Part shown: in pieces, positions 46,722 through 55,089 of the stretch
Numbering within the stretch: the first letter of the stretch is position 1
How the letters are laid out: every line of letters starts with the position of its first letter
Origin: UKL13-2 sp964417885
GTDB taxonomy: Bacteria > Pseudomonadota > Gammaproteobacteria > Burkholderiales > Usitatibacteraceae
NCBI GenBank assembly: GCA_964417885.1
Contig: CAYQKN010000006.1
Location: forward strand, 1-57,233
Length of the DNA stretch: 57,233 nt
Direction of reading: 5' to 3'
The notes under the pieces: model-generated
The model's database searches: none
The model's input: only the letters and a program-made list of their open reading frames with translations
Told to the model about the DNA's origin: nothing
Translations under genes and position numbers: made by a program

Positions 46722-47765
46722 TCAGTAAACGATTGTCTGTTTTTCACCAGCGGCACGGACGCGGATCTCGCCGATCTGGGATACCGACTCGCCAGCATCC
46801 CGCAGGTGCCGGGTGGCAACGCTGGCGTCTTCGGCAGCCACCACGACCACCAAGCCGATGCCGCAATTGAACGTGCGTGCCATTTCGGCGTCATCAATCA
46901 TGCCTTGTGACTGAAGCCAGTCAAAAATGCCCGGCCGCGACCATGAGCTGGCCTGGATGTGTGCGGTGACGGCCTCCGGCAGCACGCGCGGGATGTTTTC
47001 CGTCAAACCACCACCAGTGATGTGCGCCATACCCTTGACCATGCCGGGGTGTGCTGCCAGCAAGGCCAGCAGCGGCTTGACATAAATTCGTGTCGGAGCC
47101 AGCAAATCCCGCGCGAGCTGCTGATTTGCCGACGCGTTCAGGTCGATGCCGGATCGCTCGACGATCTTGCGGATCAGTGAATAGCCATTCGAGTGCGGGC
47201 CGCTTGATGCAAGACCGAGCACCACATCTCCCGGCACAATAGACTGGCCCGAAATTACCGCGTCTTTTTCCATCAGGCCAACAGCAAAGCCGGCCAGATC
47301 GTATTCACCTTCCGGATACATTGACGGCATTTCCGCGGTCTCGCCGCCGATCAGCGCGCAACCGGCAAGCTCGCACCCGTGGGCGATACCCTTGATCACG
47401 TCGGTGGCAACCGCGACGTCAAGCTTTCCGCAGGCGAAATAGTCGAGAAAGAAAATCGGCTCGGCCCCCTGCACCAGGATGTCGTTGACGCTCATGGCGA
47501 CCAGGTCCTGGCCAACGGTGTCGTGCTTGTTCAAATGAAACGCCAGCTTGAGCTTGGTGCCGACGCCGTCGGTACCGGACACCATCACCGGGTTGCGAAA
47601 CTTCTTGGACACTTCCACCAGGGCGCCGAATCCACCAATTCCGCCGATTACTTCCGGGCGCATGGTGCGTTTGGCGAATGGCTTGATGTTCTCGACCAGC
47701 TGGTCACCGGCGTCAATGTCGACACCGGCATCTTTGTAGGTCAGGGGGCTCGACGGTGTGATCAT
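46722..47765 (-). CDS. purM: Phosphoribosylformylglycinamidine cyclo-ligase
   Basis: A 347-residue ATP-dependent AIR synthetase of purine biosynthesis. Features: YKDAGVDIDAGDQLVENIKP, GIGGFGALVEV, the conserved GTDGVGTKLKLA, GQDLVAMSVNDILVQGAEPIFFLDYFA, GGETAEMP and SSGPHSNGYSLIRK, and the C-terminal HITGGGLTENIPRVLP. Length matches the family (345 in E. coli). ATG 47765 is chosen because the extra 21 residues upstream are not conserved in character. It is first of the purM-purN-DUF3108-DUF3108-rsmB-mscS run and divergent from the AI-2E permease, an arrangement seen in other beta- and gammaproteobacteria. Confidence 0.97.
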   Translation of the reverse strand: MITPSSPLTYKDAGVDIDAGDQLVENIKPFAKRTMRPEVIGGIGGFGALVEVSKKFRNPVMVSGTDGVGTKLKLAFHLNKHDTVGQDLVAMSVNDILVQGAEPIFFLDYFACGKLDVAVATDVIKGIAHGCELAGCALIGGETAEMPSMYPEGEYDLAGFAVGLMEKDAVISGQSIVPGDVVLGLASSGPHSNGYSLIRKIVERSGIDLNASANQQLARDLLAPTRIYVKPLLALLAAHPGMVKGMAHITGGGLTENIPRVLPEAVTAHIQASSWSRPGIFDWLQSQGMIDDAEMARTFNCGIGLVVVVAAEDASVATRHLRDAGESVSQIGEIRVRAAGEKQTIVY

Positions 47766-47812
47766 GATTGGATTGGTGCCATTGAAACGGCGCGTGACGG
47801 GTTTTGGGTTAG

Positions 47813-47830
47813 GATTGGCCAAGACCAATC
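47813..47830. promoter_or_regulatory. Dyad between purM and the permease gene
   Basis: GATTGG-CCAAGA-CCAATC is a perfect 6-6-6 dyad in the 89-base divergent gap; another GATTGGATTGG lies just before purM (47767-47777). It could bind a regulator of either gene. It does not look like the E. coli PurR box. Confidence 0.35.
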
Positions 47831-47854
47831 AAGCAGACCGTGATTTTACTGGAA

Positions 47855-49003
47855 ATGTCGCGCAATCGCCCCCCGCTTCCCGAATCCGCACGCGTACCCG
47901 CATTCCTGCATCGACTTCGATTGCGCCGCCAGCTGCGTCCCCCGGGCTGGCTGAACTGGAACGTTGCGGTCATGGTGCTGGTGTTGCTGGCCGTCGGGTT
48001 TCTGCTTTCGCTGCTGTCGCCGATCCTGGCGCCATTTCTTGCGGCGAGCATCATCGCCTATATCTTTGCCCCGCTGGTGTCACGGCTTGAAGGGAAGGGC
48101 ATCTCCCGGCCATTCGGCACCGCCATCGCGGTCCTGGCGCTGATCCTGGGAATCGTCCTGCTGCTGCTGATCATCCTGCCTTTGTTTTACAAGGAGATGA
48201 TCCAGCTTTCCGAGCAGCTGCCCGGCTTCGCCGAGCAACTCAAGACCAGGGTCATTCCCTGGGTGAATGACAAACTTGGCGTCCAACTCAACCTTGACCC
48301 GTCGACCTTCCGGCAGTTTGTGACGGACAACATGTCGGATGCGTCCGGAATTGCCAGGAAAGTTTTTTCTTCTGTGGGTATCGGCGGCCTGGCGGTGGTT
48401 GGATTCCTGATTAACCTGATGTTGATCCCGGTCGTGCTGTTCTATTTCCTTCGCGATTGGCCGCAACTGCTTGACCAGGTTGACCAGTTGATTCCACGGC
48501 GCCTGCACACCACGGTCAACACGGTTGCCGTTGAAATTGATGCGGTCCTGTCGGAGTTCCTGCGTGGGCAGATCAGCGTGATGCTCATCATGGCGCTGTT
48601 TTACATCGCCGGGCTATGGTTTGCAGGCCTGGATTTTGCGCTTCCCGTCGGACTCATTACCGGCCTGCTGGTGTTCGTGCCCTATCTCGGCGCAGGCATT
48701 GGTCTGGTGCTCGGAACGGTCGCTGCCGTGATGCAGGCGCCGTCCGACAGCGGGATCGCGCTGGTCTGGCTGGTCTGGCTGGTGTTCGGGTTGGGGCAGC
48801 TGGTCGAGGGTTTCCTGGTGACCCCCTGGCTGGTTGGCGACCGGATTGGCCTGCATCCGGTGGCAGTCATTTTCTCGCTGCTGGCGTTTGGCCAGCTATT
48901 CGGTTTTTTTGGAATCCTGCTTGCGCTGCCCGCGAGCGCCGCGATCCTGGTCGGGCTGCGACACATCAACGCCGAATACCGGGCCAGCGACATCTATCGC
49001 TGA
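47855..49003 (+). CDS. AI-2E/PerM-family membrane permease
   Basis: A 382-residue inner-membrane protein of the AI-2E exporter (PerM/TqsA) superfamily. Helix pairs at about 38-80 (LNWNVAVMVLVLLAVGFLLSLLSPILAPF) and 92-115, a long amphipathic region with PGFAEQLKTRVIPWVND, then ISVMLIMALFYIAGLWFAGLDFALPVGLITG, VFVPYLGAGIGLVLG and the conserved QLVEGFLVTPWLVGDRIGLHPVAVI. Substrates in the family vary (autoinducer-2, ions), so none is assigned. ATG 47855 is preferred over GTG 47840. Divergent from purM, as is common. Confidence 0.9.
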   Translation: MSRNRPPLPESARVPAFLHRLRLRRQLRPPGWLNWNVAVMVLVLLAVGFLLSLLSPILAPFLAASIIAYIFAPLVSRLEGKGISRPFGTAIAVLALILGIVLLLLIILPLFYKEMIQLSEQLPGFAEQLKTRVIPWVNDKLGVQLNLDPSTFRQFVTDNMSDASGIARKVFSSVGIGGLAVVGFLINLMLIPVVLFYFLRDWPQLLDQVDQLIPRRLHTTVNTVAVEIDAVLSEFLRGQISVMLIMALFYIAGLWFAGLDFALPVGLITGLLVFVPYLGAGIGLVLGTVAAVMQAPSDSGIALVWLVWLVFGLGQLVEGFLVTPWLVGDRIGLHPVAVIFSLLAFGQLFGFFGILLALPASAAILVGLRHINAEYRASDIYR

Positions 49004-49011
49004 GCCGCAAG

Positions 49012-49701
49012 CTAGAATTTTGCATCCTTCAGCAGCTTGATGGCTTCCTCGGTGCTGCGTCGCATCCGGTTGAATGCGATGCCGAGCACGCCGATTTCAT
49101 CTTTCGATCGCGGCGCAAACTCGGGAATGGAAAAATCGCCGATGGATACGGCGTCGGCCTGACGTGCCATCTCCGCCACCGGCCGCACGATCATCCGGTC
49201 CAGCATCAGGTTCAGTACCACGAACACCGCAAGAAATACCGCGCCAATTGAACTCATCAAGGTTGTGAGCGCGATATTCGCCATCGCCAGTACCGGCGAC
49301 AAGTCGACATTGGCAAGGCGCACCTTGAGCGTACCGTCGGCATTGCGAACGGTACGCGCAACCGCGAGGCGCTTGTCGCCCGCGCCGGTCGCCATGATTT
49401 CCGCCAGCTGGCCACTGGAAATGGTGCGGATTTTTTGCGCGACCTGCGCGTCGACTCCACTCAGGCTTTCGTCCAGTCCGAATTCGCGGATCTTCATGTC
49501 GACCATGCGCGATCCGAGGCCGGAGGCGATGCGCGGATCCATGTTTGAAAAGCCGACCGCGTCGAGAACCACCAGCGCCGCGCGCTGGGCATCTTCCAGC
49601 GCCTGCCGTTCCAGGTAGCGCCCCGCGACCACGCCGACGGTCGCAAAGCCGGCGACAAAAACCACCAGCAATATCAGATTGAATTTGAGCCGCAGGCCCA
49701 T
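49012..49701 (-). CDS. Membrane HAMP-domain protein without output domain
   Basis: A 229-residue protein: one N-terminal transmembrane helix (LILLVVFVAGFATVGVVAG, about 8-27), a periplasmic sensor-like region (about 28-138), a second helix (LMSSIGAVFLAVFVVLNLML, about 148-168) and a HAMP linker (MIVRPVAEMARQADAVSIGDF...DEIGVLGIAFNRMRRSTEEA, about 169-220). It stops soon after HAMP (LLKDAKF), where a kinase, cyclase or chemoreceptor domain would normally follow. The periplasmic part resembles DUF3365-like heme or small-ligand sensors in layout only. It lies 81 bases after the doubled-domain gene on the same strand, its likely partner. Confidence 0.82.
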   Translation of the reverse strand: MGLRLKFNLILLVVFVAGFATVGVVAGRYLERQALEDAQRAALVVLDAVGFSNMDPRIASGLGSRMVDMKIREFGLDESLSGVDAQVAQKIRTISSGQLAEIMATGAGDKRLAVARTVRNADGTLKVRLANVDLSPVLAMANIALTTLMSSIGAVFLAVFVVLNLMLDRMIVRPVAEMARQADAVSIGDFSIPEFAPRSKDEIGVLGIAFNRMRRSTEEAIKLLKDAKF

Positions 49702-49782
49702 GAAAGGTCTCCTGGAAGGTAACTTGGTTCAGTTGGTGCAGCGGGCAACAGGCGGTCAGCCTGCCGGCCATTGCCGTTAGCG

Positions 49783-50328
49783 TCAGCGATGCGCGGACGC
49801 CATCCCTGCACTGGCGCGAATGTTGAGGAAAAAGGAATCCCGTTCCTCCGCCGATCGCAAATGGCCAGCCAGCCGCTCGAAAAAATCACGCGAGTTTTCC
49901 GCTGCGTTGGCATACCGCATCACCAGTACGCTGGCCAGCGGTCCGATTATCGGTGCCAGTGCCGCCTCGCCGCGCTGCATGAGTTCAGGCGTGATCGGCG
50001 TCGCCGGTCGACCGCCGGTCTTCTGCAGGCTGCCGGCATGCAGCGCCGGTGTGGAGGCAGCCGGCACCTCTGCCGTGCGCAGGCTGGAAATAATGCGCCT
50101 GGCGCTTTTCAGGAACAGTTCGCGCTTTGCCGCGTCATCAATGTGGTCCGCAACCATTCGGACGGCCTCCTGCGGATCGCTGGTGGCGCGACTCGCACGC
50201 TTGACGGTCGTGATGGAATACGGCCCGAGGTACGGCAGAAGTGCGCGCGTCAGTTCGGCCAACATTGCCGGGTCGATTTCACTTGCCGGCAGGCTGTCTG
50301 TTCCGTTTCGGAGGGCAGTGTCGTTCAT
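49783..50328 (-). CDS. Protein with two copies of a small helical domain
   Basis: A 181-residue soluble protein built of two related units of about 60 residues. Unit 1 (about 17-80): LAELTRALLPYLGPYSITTVKRASRA... and AKRELFLKSARRI. Unit 2 (about 115-175): RGEAALAPIIGPLASVLVMRYANAA... and EERDSFFLNIRA. The shared pattern is L-x2-(Y/I)-(L/I)-GP-x4-(T/V)-(V/L)-(K/M)-R, then a helix ending R-x-x-F(L/F). I recall similar units at the C-termini of betaproteobacterial Hanks kinases (DUF8082-like), but cannot verify it. A proline/alanine linker joins the two. ATG 50328 chosen. Probably paired with the HAMP protein downstream. Confidence 0.72.
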   Translation of the reverse strand: MNDTALRNGTDSLPASEIDPAMLAELTRALLPYLGPYSITTVKRASRATSDPQEAVRMVADHIDDAAKRELFLKSARRIISSLRTAEVPAASTPALHAGSLQKTGGRPATPITPELMQRGEAALAPIIGPLASVLVMRYANAAENSRDFFERLAGHLRSAEERDSFFLNIRASAGMASAHR

Positions 50329-50508
50329 GTGGGCGGCGGCGCGGTGTTGTTGGAGGCTTGCGAAACGGGTTTGCGGTCCAGCGCTTGCGGAATTCAATTC
50401 AAACGGTACCGCAGTTTAACCCAGCGCGCGTCGTGGCTTGCTATGCGCCACTTCACAGGGCTTTTTATTTACTTGTTAAATCTTGTCACCCGTTGCCGAC
50501 GATTCCGG

Positions 50509-51645
50509 CTACGCCGGACCGATGCCGGATGGATGTCCAGGCTGGCTTCTTGCGGGCGCAGCGCCGAGATCAACATGCCGCGCGAATTCAAGCATGCGCT
50601 GAATCGACTGCCGGGCGCGCGAAGCAATGTCACCATCAATATGAATTTCGTTCTTGCCGTCCTCTAGGGCAATCGCCAGGTTGGCGAGGCCATTCATCGC
50701 CATCCATGGACAATGTGCACAACTCTTGCAGGTCGCGGAATTGCCGGACGTAGGCGCCTCAATAAAAACCTTGCCCGGTGCGGCCAGTTTCATCTTGTGG
50801 AAAATGCCCTTGTCCGTCGCGACGATGAACGTGGTCGCGCTCATCGTCTGGGCGGCGCGGATGATTTGGGTTGTCGAGCCGATAACATCGGCCAGTTCGA
50901 CCACGGCGGCGGGGGACTCCGGGTGGACCAATACTTTTGCCGCGGGGTGGAGCTTCTTCAGTTCGGCGAGCTCAAAAGCCTTGAACTCATCATGGACAAT
51001 GCATGACCCCTGCCACAGCAGCATGTCTGCGCCGGTCTCGCGCTGGATGTAAGCCCCCAGATGTCGATCGGGCGCCCAGATGATTTTCTCGCCCTGGGCG
51101 TGAAGGTGGGCGACAATCTTGAGTCCGATTGAGGACGTCACCATCCAGTCGGCCCGCGCCTTCACCGCTGCGCTGGTGTTGGCGTAAACCACGACTTTCC
51201 GTTCCGGATGCTGGTCGCAAAACGCCGAGAACTCGTCCGCCGGGCAACCCAGGTCGAGAGAACACTCGGCTTCAAGTTCCGGCATGATCACGCGTTTCTC
51301 GGGATTCAGGATCTTGGCCGTCTCACCCATGAAGCGTACTCCACAGACGACAATGGTCCTGGCCGGGTGTTCGTGACCGAAACGCGCCATTTCCAGCGAA
51401 TCGGACACGCAGCCGCCGGTTTCCTCAGCCAGATCCTGCAGGTCAGGATGGACGTAATAGTGGGCGACCAGCACCGCGTCCTGCTCTGCCAACATCCGTC
51501 GGATGCGCTGCTTGAGCGCGAGGCGTTCCGCCGGGGACGGCTCGGCGAAGACCTTTGCCCACGCCTCGCCGGTGGTGATGGTTGATTTCGCGTTGCCTGC
51601 GCGAGGCATGTCAAAGTCAATTTTTATTGCAGTGGGGCCGGGCAT
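50509..51645 (-). CDS. nadA: Quinolinate synthase
   Basis: A 378-residue 4Fe-4S enzyme that condenses iminoaspartate with dihydroxyacetone phosphate to quinolinate, the first committed precursor of NAD. The three cluster cysteines are in AECSLDLGC (about 128), LLWQGSCIVHDEF and CKSCAHCPWMAMN; other motifs are AHYYVHPDLQDLAEETGG and APDRHLGAYI. The C-terminal tail (APARSQPGHPSG) is non-conserved. It starts 22 bases after the kynU stop, so it shares an operon with the kynurenine genes. No nadB or nadC is seen in the window. The gap after it (50329-50508) shows nothing. Confidence 0.96.
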   Translation of the reverse strand: MPGPTAIKIDFDMPRAGNAKSTITTGEAWAKVFAEPSPAERLALKQRIRRMLAEQDAVLVAHYYVHPDLQDLAEETGGCVSDSLEMARFGHEHPARTIVVCGVRFMGETAKILNPEKRVIMPELEAECSLDLGCPADEFSAFCDQHPERKVVVYANTSAAVKARADWMVTSSIGLKIVAHLHAQGEKIIWAPDRHLGAYIQRETGADMLLWQGSCIVHDEFKAFELAELKKLHPAAKVLVHPESPAAVVELADVIGSTTQIIRAAQTMSATTFIVATDKGIFHKMKLAAPGKVFIEAPTSGNSATCKSCAHCPWMAMNGLANLAIALEDGKNEIHIDGDIASRARQSIQRMLEFARHVDLGAAPARSQPGHPSGIGPA

Positions 51646-51667
51646 GGTGTTGTCCTTGGCAAATCGT

Positions 51668-52918
51668 TCAGGTGACGGCGTTGCGCCTCTGGAAGCGAGC
51701 GGATTTCCACGACTCGGTCCGCATCACATCGCGCAGGATCATGACAGCATCCCATAGGTCGGCAAAGCGCAGGTAAAGCGGGGTGAAGCCAAAACGCAGC
51801 AGGTCAGGTTGCCGGAAATCGCCGATTACGCCGCGATCAATCAGGGCCTGCATGATTGGATAAGCCTGCGGGTGCGAAAACGACAACTGGCTGCCGCGAT
51901 GTTCATGCGCGCGTGGCGCGATGCAGTTGAAGCCGAATTCTCCGCAATGATCGTCCATCAGGTTCCAGAACAGATCAGACAGCGCGAGCGACTTTCGGCG
52001 AATGTCGGCGAATGCAACCCCGTCGAAAGTTTGCAGGCCAATCTCAAGTGCCTGCATGGCAAGGATCGAGGGTGTTCCGCATTGGAAGCGATCAATGCCC
52101 GGCGCAGGCGTATAGTTCGCGGCGAAATCAAATGGGGCGGCGTGGCCGAACCAGCCCGCAAGGGGCGAGTCGAGCTGTTGCTGCAGCGTTTTCTCGACAT
52201 ACAAATACGCCGGGGCGCCGGGACCGCCGTTGAAATACTTGTAACCGCAGCCGACAGCCAGTTGTGCTCCCGATCGGCCCAGGTCGACCGGCACCGCACC
52301 CGCGCTGTGGCTGAGATCCCAGAGAATGACCACGCCGTGCCTTCGCGCCACGGCATTGAGTTCCGCCATGTCGTGCATGCGACCGGTGCGGTAGTCGACC
52401 TGTGTGATGACCGCTATCGCCACATCCGGGGCGAGTGCCGCACCGACGTCGCCGGCGTCCACCAGCTTGATCTCGAACTGCCCGTCGCTGGCACGCACCA
52501 CTCCTTGCGCAACGTACAGGTCGGTCGGAAAATTCCCCTGCTCGGACAGGATCACGCGGCGCGAAGGTGACTTGCGACTGACAGATGCAAGCGTCGCAGA
52601 CATCAGCTTGAACAGGTTCACCGAGGTGGAATCAGCAGCGATCACTTCGTCAGCGCCGGCGCCAAGCAACCCGGCAATGCGGCCGCCTACCCGCCTGGGC
52701 AGGTTTATCCAGTCCGCGCTGTTCCACGACCGGATCAGGCCGGCTCCCCATTCCTGCTCAATGGTGCGTGCCAGTCGGCCAACGGTTTCTTTCGGCAATG
52801 GACCCAGCGAGTTGCCGTCCAGATAAATGACGCCTTCCGGCAGCACGAAACGGTCTCGTGCAAAGGCAAGGCTGTCGGAACGATCCCGATCCTCCAAGAC
52901 ACAGCGGCTGGTGATCAA
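51668..52918 (-). CDS. kynU: Kynureninase
   Basis: A 416-residue PLP enzyme that splits kynurenine to anthranilate and alanine. Motifs: YLDGNSLGPLPKETVGRLARTIEQEWG (typical N-terminus), DSTSVNLFKL, LWDLSHSAGAVPVDL and the PLP lysine in GCGYKYFNGGPGAPAYLYV; FQCGTPSILAMQALE and the C-terminal LRFGFTPLYLRFADLWDA follow. It uses a TTG start (MITSR...) overlapping the kynB stop as TTGA, so translation is coupled and perhaps low. Order on the strand: kynB > kynU > nadA. kynA (tryptophan dioxygenase) is not in the window. Confidence 0.95.
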   Translation of the reverse strand: MITSRCVLEDRDRSDSLAFARDRFVLPEGVIYLDGNSLGPLPKETVGRLARTIEQEWGAGLIRSWNSADWINLPRRVGGRIAGLLGAGADEVIAADSTSVNLFKLMSATLASVSRKSPSRRVILSEQGNFPTDLYVAQGVVRASDGQFEIKLVDAGDVGAALAPDVAIAVITQVDYRTGRMHDMAELNAVARRHGVVILWDLSHSAGAVPVDLGRSGAQLAVGCGYKYFNGGPGAPAYLYVEKTLQQQLDSPLAGWFGHAAPFDFAANYTPAPGIDRFQCGTPSILAMQALEIGLQTFDGVAFADIRRKSLALSDLFWNLMDDHCGEFGFNCIAPRAHEHRGSQLSFSHPQAYPIMQALIDRGVIGDFRQPDLLRFGFTPLYLRFADLWDAVMILRDVMRTESWKSARFQRRNAVT

Positions 52919-53547
52919 GGCATTCTCCGCAGGATCGCGCGCACCGGTGATGCGTCCAGCGCGGCGAGCTTCAGGGGGAGAGCGATCAGTTCGTAGTCGC
53001 CGGGTACGACGGCATCCAGCACCAGGCCCTCGAGAATCGCCATGCGATGACGCAGTACCGCACGGTGTGCGTCCATCGATTTGGATTCCTGCGGATCAAG
53101 GGACGGCGTGTCGGTTCCGATCAGGACGACCCCATGACTTGCCAGCAGATCGATGGTTGCCGCTGCGATCGCGCGGAAGGCCGCGTCCCAGGCCGTCTGC
53201 GGCGCTTGCCGGTACGTCCGGATCAGTACTCGCGGCGGCACGCCGGAAAGTTGAAACGCCAGCTGCCCGGGAGTGACATCGCCGGTGGATTCGTGCAGGT
53301 CAATCACGCGGCAAGGGCCAAGATAAGGGTCCAGCGGCAGGTCGGCAATAGGCAATCCGGCGGCATCATAATGCAGCGGCGCATCGGCATGGGTGCCGGT
53401 GTGCGTCGATAGTGAAAAGCGTGAAACGTTTACCGGGCAGTCGTTGTTCAACTGCCAGGTTCGCTCCTGCTGGTAGCGGGTGTCGCCGGGCCAGACCGGG
53501 ATGCCGGTGCGCAGTGTTTGTGAAATATCCCAGATCGGATTGCTCAT
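52915..53547 (-). CDS. kynB: Kynurenine formamidase
   Basis: A 210-residue metal-dependent cyclase-family hydrolase that converts N-formylkynurenine to kynurenine. The metal site HTGTHADAPLH (about 49-59) gives His49, His53, Asp55 and His59. The opening IWDISQTLRTGIPVWPGDTRY and GTDTPSLDPQESKSMDAH are KynB signatures. It is first of the kynB-kynU-nadA operon. Its ATG is divergent from the methyltransferase gene across only 35 bases, so the promoters must overlap. Confidence 0.95.
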   Translation of the reverse strand: MSNPIWDISQTLRTGIPVWPGDTRYQQERTWQLNNDCPVNVSRFSLSTHTGTHADAPLHYDAAGLPIADLPLDPYLGPCRVIDLHESTGDVTPGQLAFQLSGVPPRVLIRTYRQAPQTAWDAAFRAIAAATIDLLASHGVVLIGTDTPSLDPQESKSMDAHRAVLRHRMAILEGLVLDAVVPGDYELIALPLKLAALDASPVRAILRRMP

Positions 53548-53582
53548 CTTCGGATTATCGCAGAAGGTATCATCTGCCGATC

Positions 53583-54116
53583 ATGGCCATTGATGTCACA
53601 TTGCACGGACACTCATTGCTGCCGCCGTCGGCGTGGGTGGCCCGTTTTGGCATGCATGTCGACGCCGGCGGTGCGGTTCTGGACCTGGCCTGTGGCGGCG
53701 GCCGGCACGCCGGCTGGTTCGCCGCCCGAGGCCATCCGGTGACGGCAGTTGACCGCGATTTGCTGCCGGCACCTCTGCCTGGTGTCGCGTTTTTTCAGGC
53801 GGACCTGGAGGCCGGCAAATGGCCGTTTGCCGGCAAGTCGTTTGCGGCGGTTGTCGTCACCAATTACCTGCACCGGCCACTTTTCCCCGAACTGTTGCGT
53901 TCGGTGGCTTCGGGTGGCTGGCTGATTTACGAGACCTTTGCGGCCGGCAACGAAAAATACGGACGGCCGGCGCGGCCGGAATTCCTGCTCCAGCCGGGCG
54001 AACTGCTGGAGGTCGTCCGCGGCCAGCTGCAGGTAATCGCCTACGAGGACGGCTTTACCGAGGTGCCCAAACCGGCCATGGTCCAGCGGATTGCGGCCAG
54101 GCGTCCGACGGCATGA
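53583..54116 (+). CDS. SAM-dependent methyltransferase-like protein
   Basis: A 177-residue class I methyltransferase fold: SAM loop VLDLACGGGRHAGWFAARG (about 33-51), an acidic end of strand 2 (VTAVDRD) and FQADLEAGKWPF, then VVVTNYLHRPLFPELL and the late YETFAAGNEKYGRP block. The short length and TF..GNE(.)(Y/F)G.P motif resemble TehB/UbiE-like small methyltransferases with tellurite-resistance annotation, but the substrate is unknown. ATG 53583 gives the natural start. It lies upstream of dapA, which has its own promoter. Confidence 0.85.
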   Translation: MAIDVTLHGHSLLPPSAWVARFGMHVDAGGAVLDLACGGGRHAGWFAARGHPVTAVDRDLLPAPLPGVAFFQADLEAGKWPFAGKSFAAVVVTNYLHRPLFPELLRSVASGGWLIYETFAAGNEKYGRPARPEFLLQPGELLEVVRGQLQVIAYEDGFTEVPKPAMVQRIAARRPTA

Positions 54117-54153
54117 GGGGCCAGTCGGCGCTTCGGGGCGCCGGTTCGTTAGA

Positions 54154-54162
54154 TGCTAAAAT
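54154..54162 (+). promoter_or_regulatory. Extended -10 promoter of dapA-bamC
   Basis: TGCTAAAAT lies 30 bases before the dapA ATG. It matches the extended -10 of fdxA (TGTTAAAAT). No clear -35. Confidence 0.5.
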
Positions 54163-54192
54163 GATCAATTACTTAACTCGCTTCGTGTATCT

Positions 54193-55089
54193 ATGCTGAC
54201 CGGAAGCCTGGTAGCGATTGTTACCCCCATGCTGCCTGATGGCGCGCTTGATTTTGCGCGACTGAAATCGTTGATTGACTGGCATGTCCGCGAAGGCACG
54301 GACGGCATTGTCATCGTTGGCACAACCGGCGAGTCGCCGACGGTGGACTTTGAAGAGCACGCGCAATTGATCAGCGCGGCGGTGGAATATGCCGGCAAGC
54401 GCATCCCGGTCATCGCCGGCACCGGTGGCAATTCGACCAAGGAGGCGATCCACCTGACCGAGTGCGCGAGGCGCTATGGCGCGGACTATTCCCTTTCCGT
54501 CGTGCCCTACTACAACAAGCCAACGCAGGAAGGCTTGTACCGCCATTTCCGGGCGATCGCCGAGGCAGTCGATATCCCGCTGATACTTTACAATGTACCC
54601 GGTCGTACCGTGGCCGACTTGTCGTGCGACACCACACTGGGGCTGGCGGAAATCCCGAATATTGTCGGCATCAAGGATGCGACGGCCAATATGGCCCGCG
54701 GCGCCGAGTTACTGATGCGCCTGCCGGCTGGTTTTGCGGTCTACAGCGGTGAAGACGTGTCGACGCTGGCACTGATGTTCCTGGGTGGTCACGGCACGAT
54801 ATCGGTGACGGCCAATGTGGCGCCGCGCCTGATGCATGAAATGTGTGTCGCTGCCGCAAAGGGCGACCGCCAGCGGGCAATTGAAATCAACAACCGGCTG
54901 TTCGGCTTGCACAACCGGCTGTTTCTTGAATCCAATCCAATCCCGGTCAAGTGGGCCCTGAGCAAGATGGGGTTGATCGACACCGGCATCCGCCTTCCGC
55001 TGACGCCGTTTGACCCCAAATTTCACGGCCAGCTGCTTGAAGCGATGACGGCAGCGGGTTGTCTCGATCACGTAAAGGAAATTGCCTAA
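54193..55089 (+). CDS. dapA: 4-hydroxy-tetrahydrodipicolinate synthase
   Basis: A 298-residue TIM-barrel aldolase that condenses pyruvate with aspartate semialdehyde, the entry to lysine and diaminopimelate (cell wall) synthesis. Catalytic Lys161 (GIKDAT) and Tyr133 (LYNVPGRT) are at the same numbers as in E. coli; GTTGESPTV (about 43-51), VVPYYNKPTQEGLY and the pyruvate-site GEDV are present. There is no obvious ribosome site before the ATG at 54193. bamC begins directly after its stop, the conserved dapA-bamC pair. Confidence 0.97.
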   Translation: MLTGSLVAIVTPMLPDGALDFARLKSLIDWHVREGTDGIVIVGTTGESPTVDFEEHAQLISAAVEYAGKRIPVIAGTGGNSTKEAIHLTECARRYGADYSLSVVPYYNKPTQEGLYRHFRAIAEAVDIPLILYNVPGRTVADLSCDTTLGLAEIPNIVGIKDATANMARGAELLMRLPAGFAVYSGEDVSTLALMFLGGHGTISVTANVAPRLMHEMCVAAAKGDRQRAIEINNRLFGLHNRLFLESNPIPVKWALSKMGLIDTGIRLPLTPFDPKFHGQLLEAMTAAGCLDHVKEIA

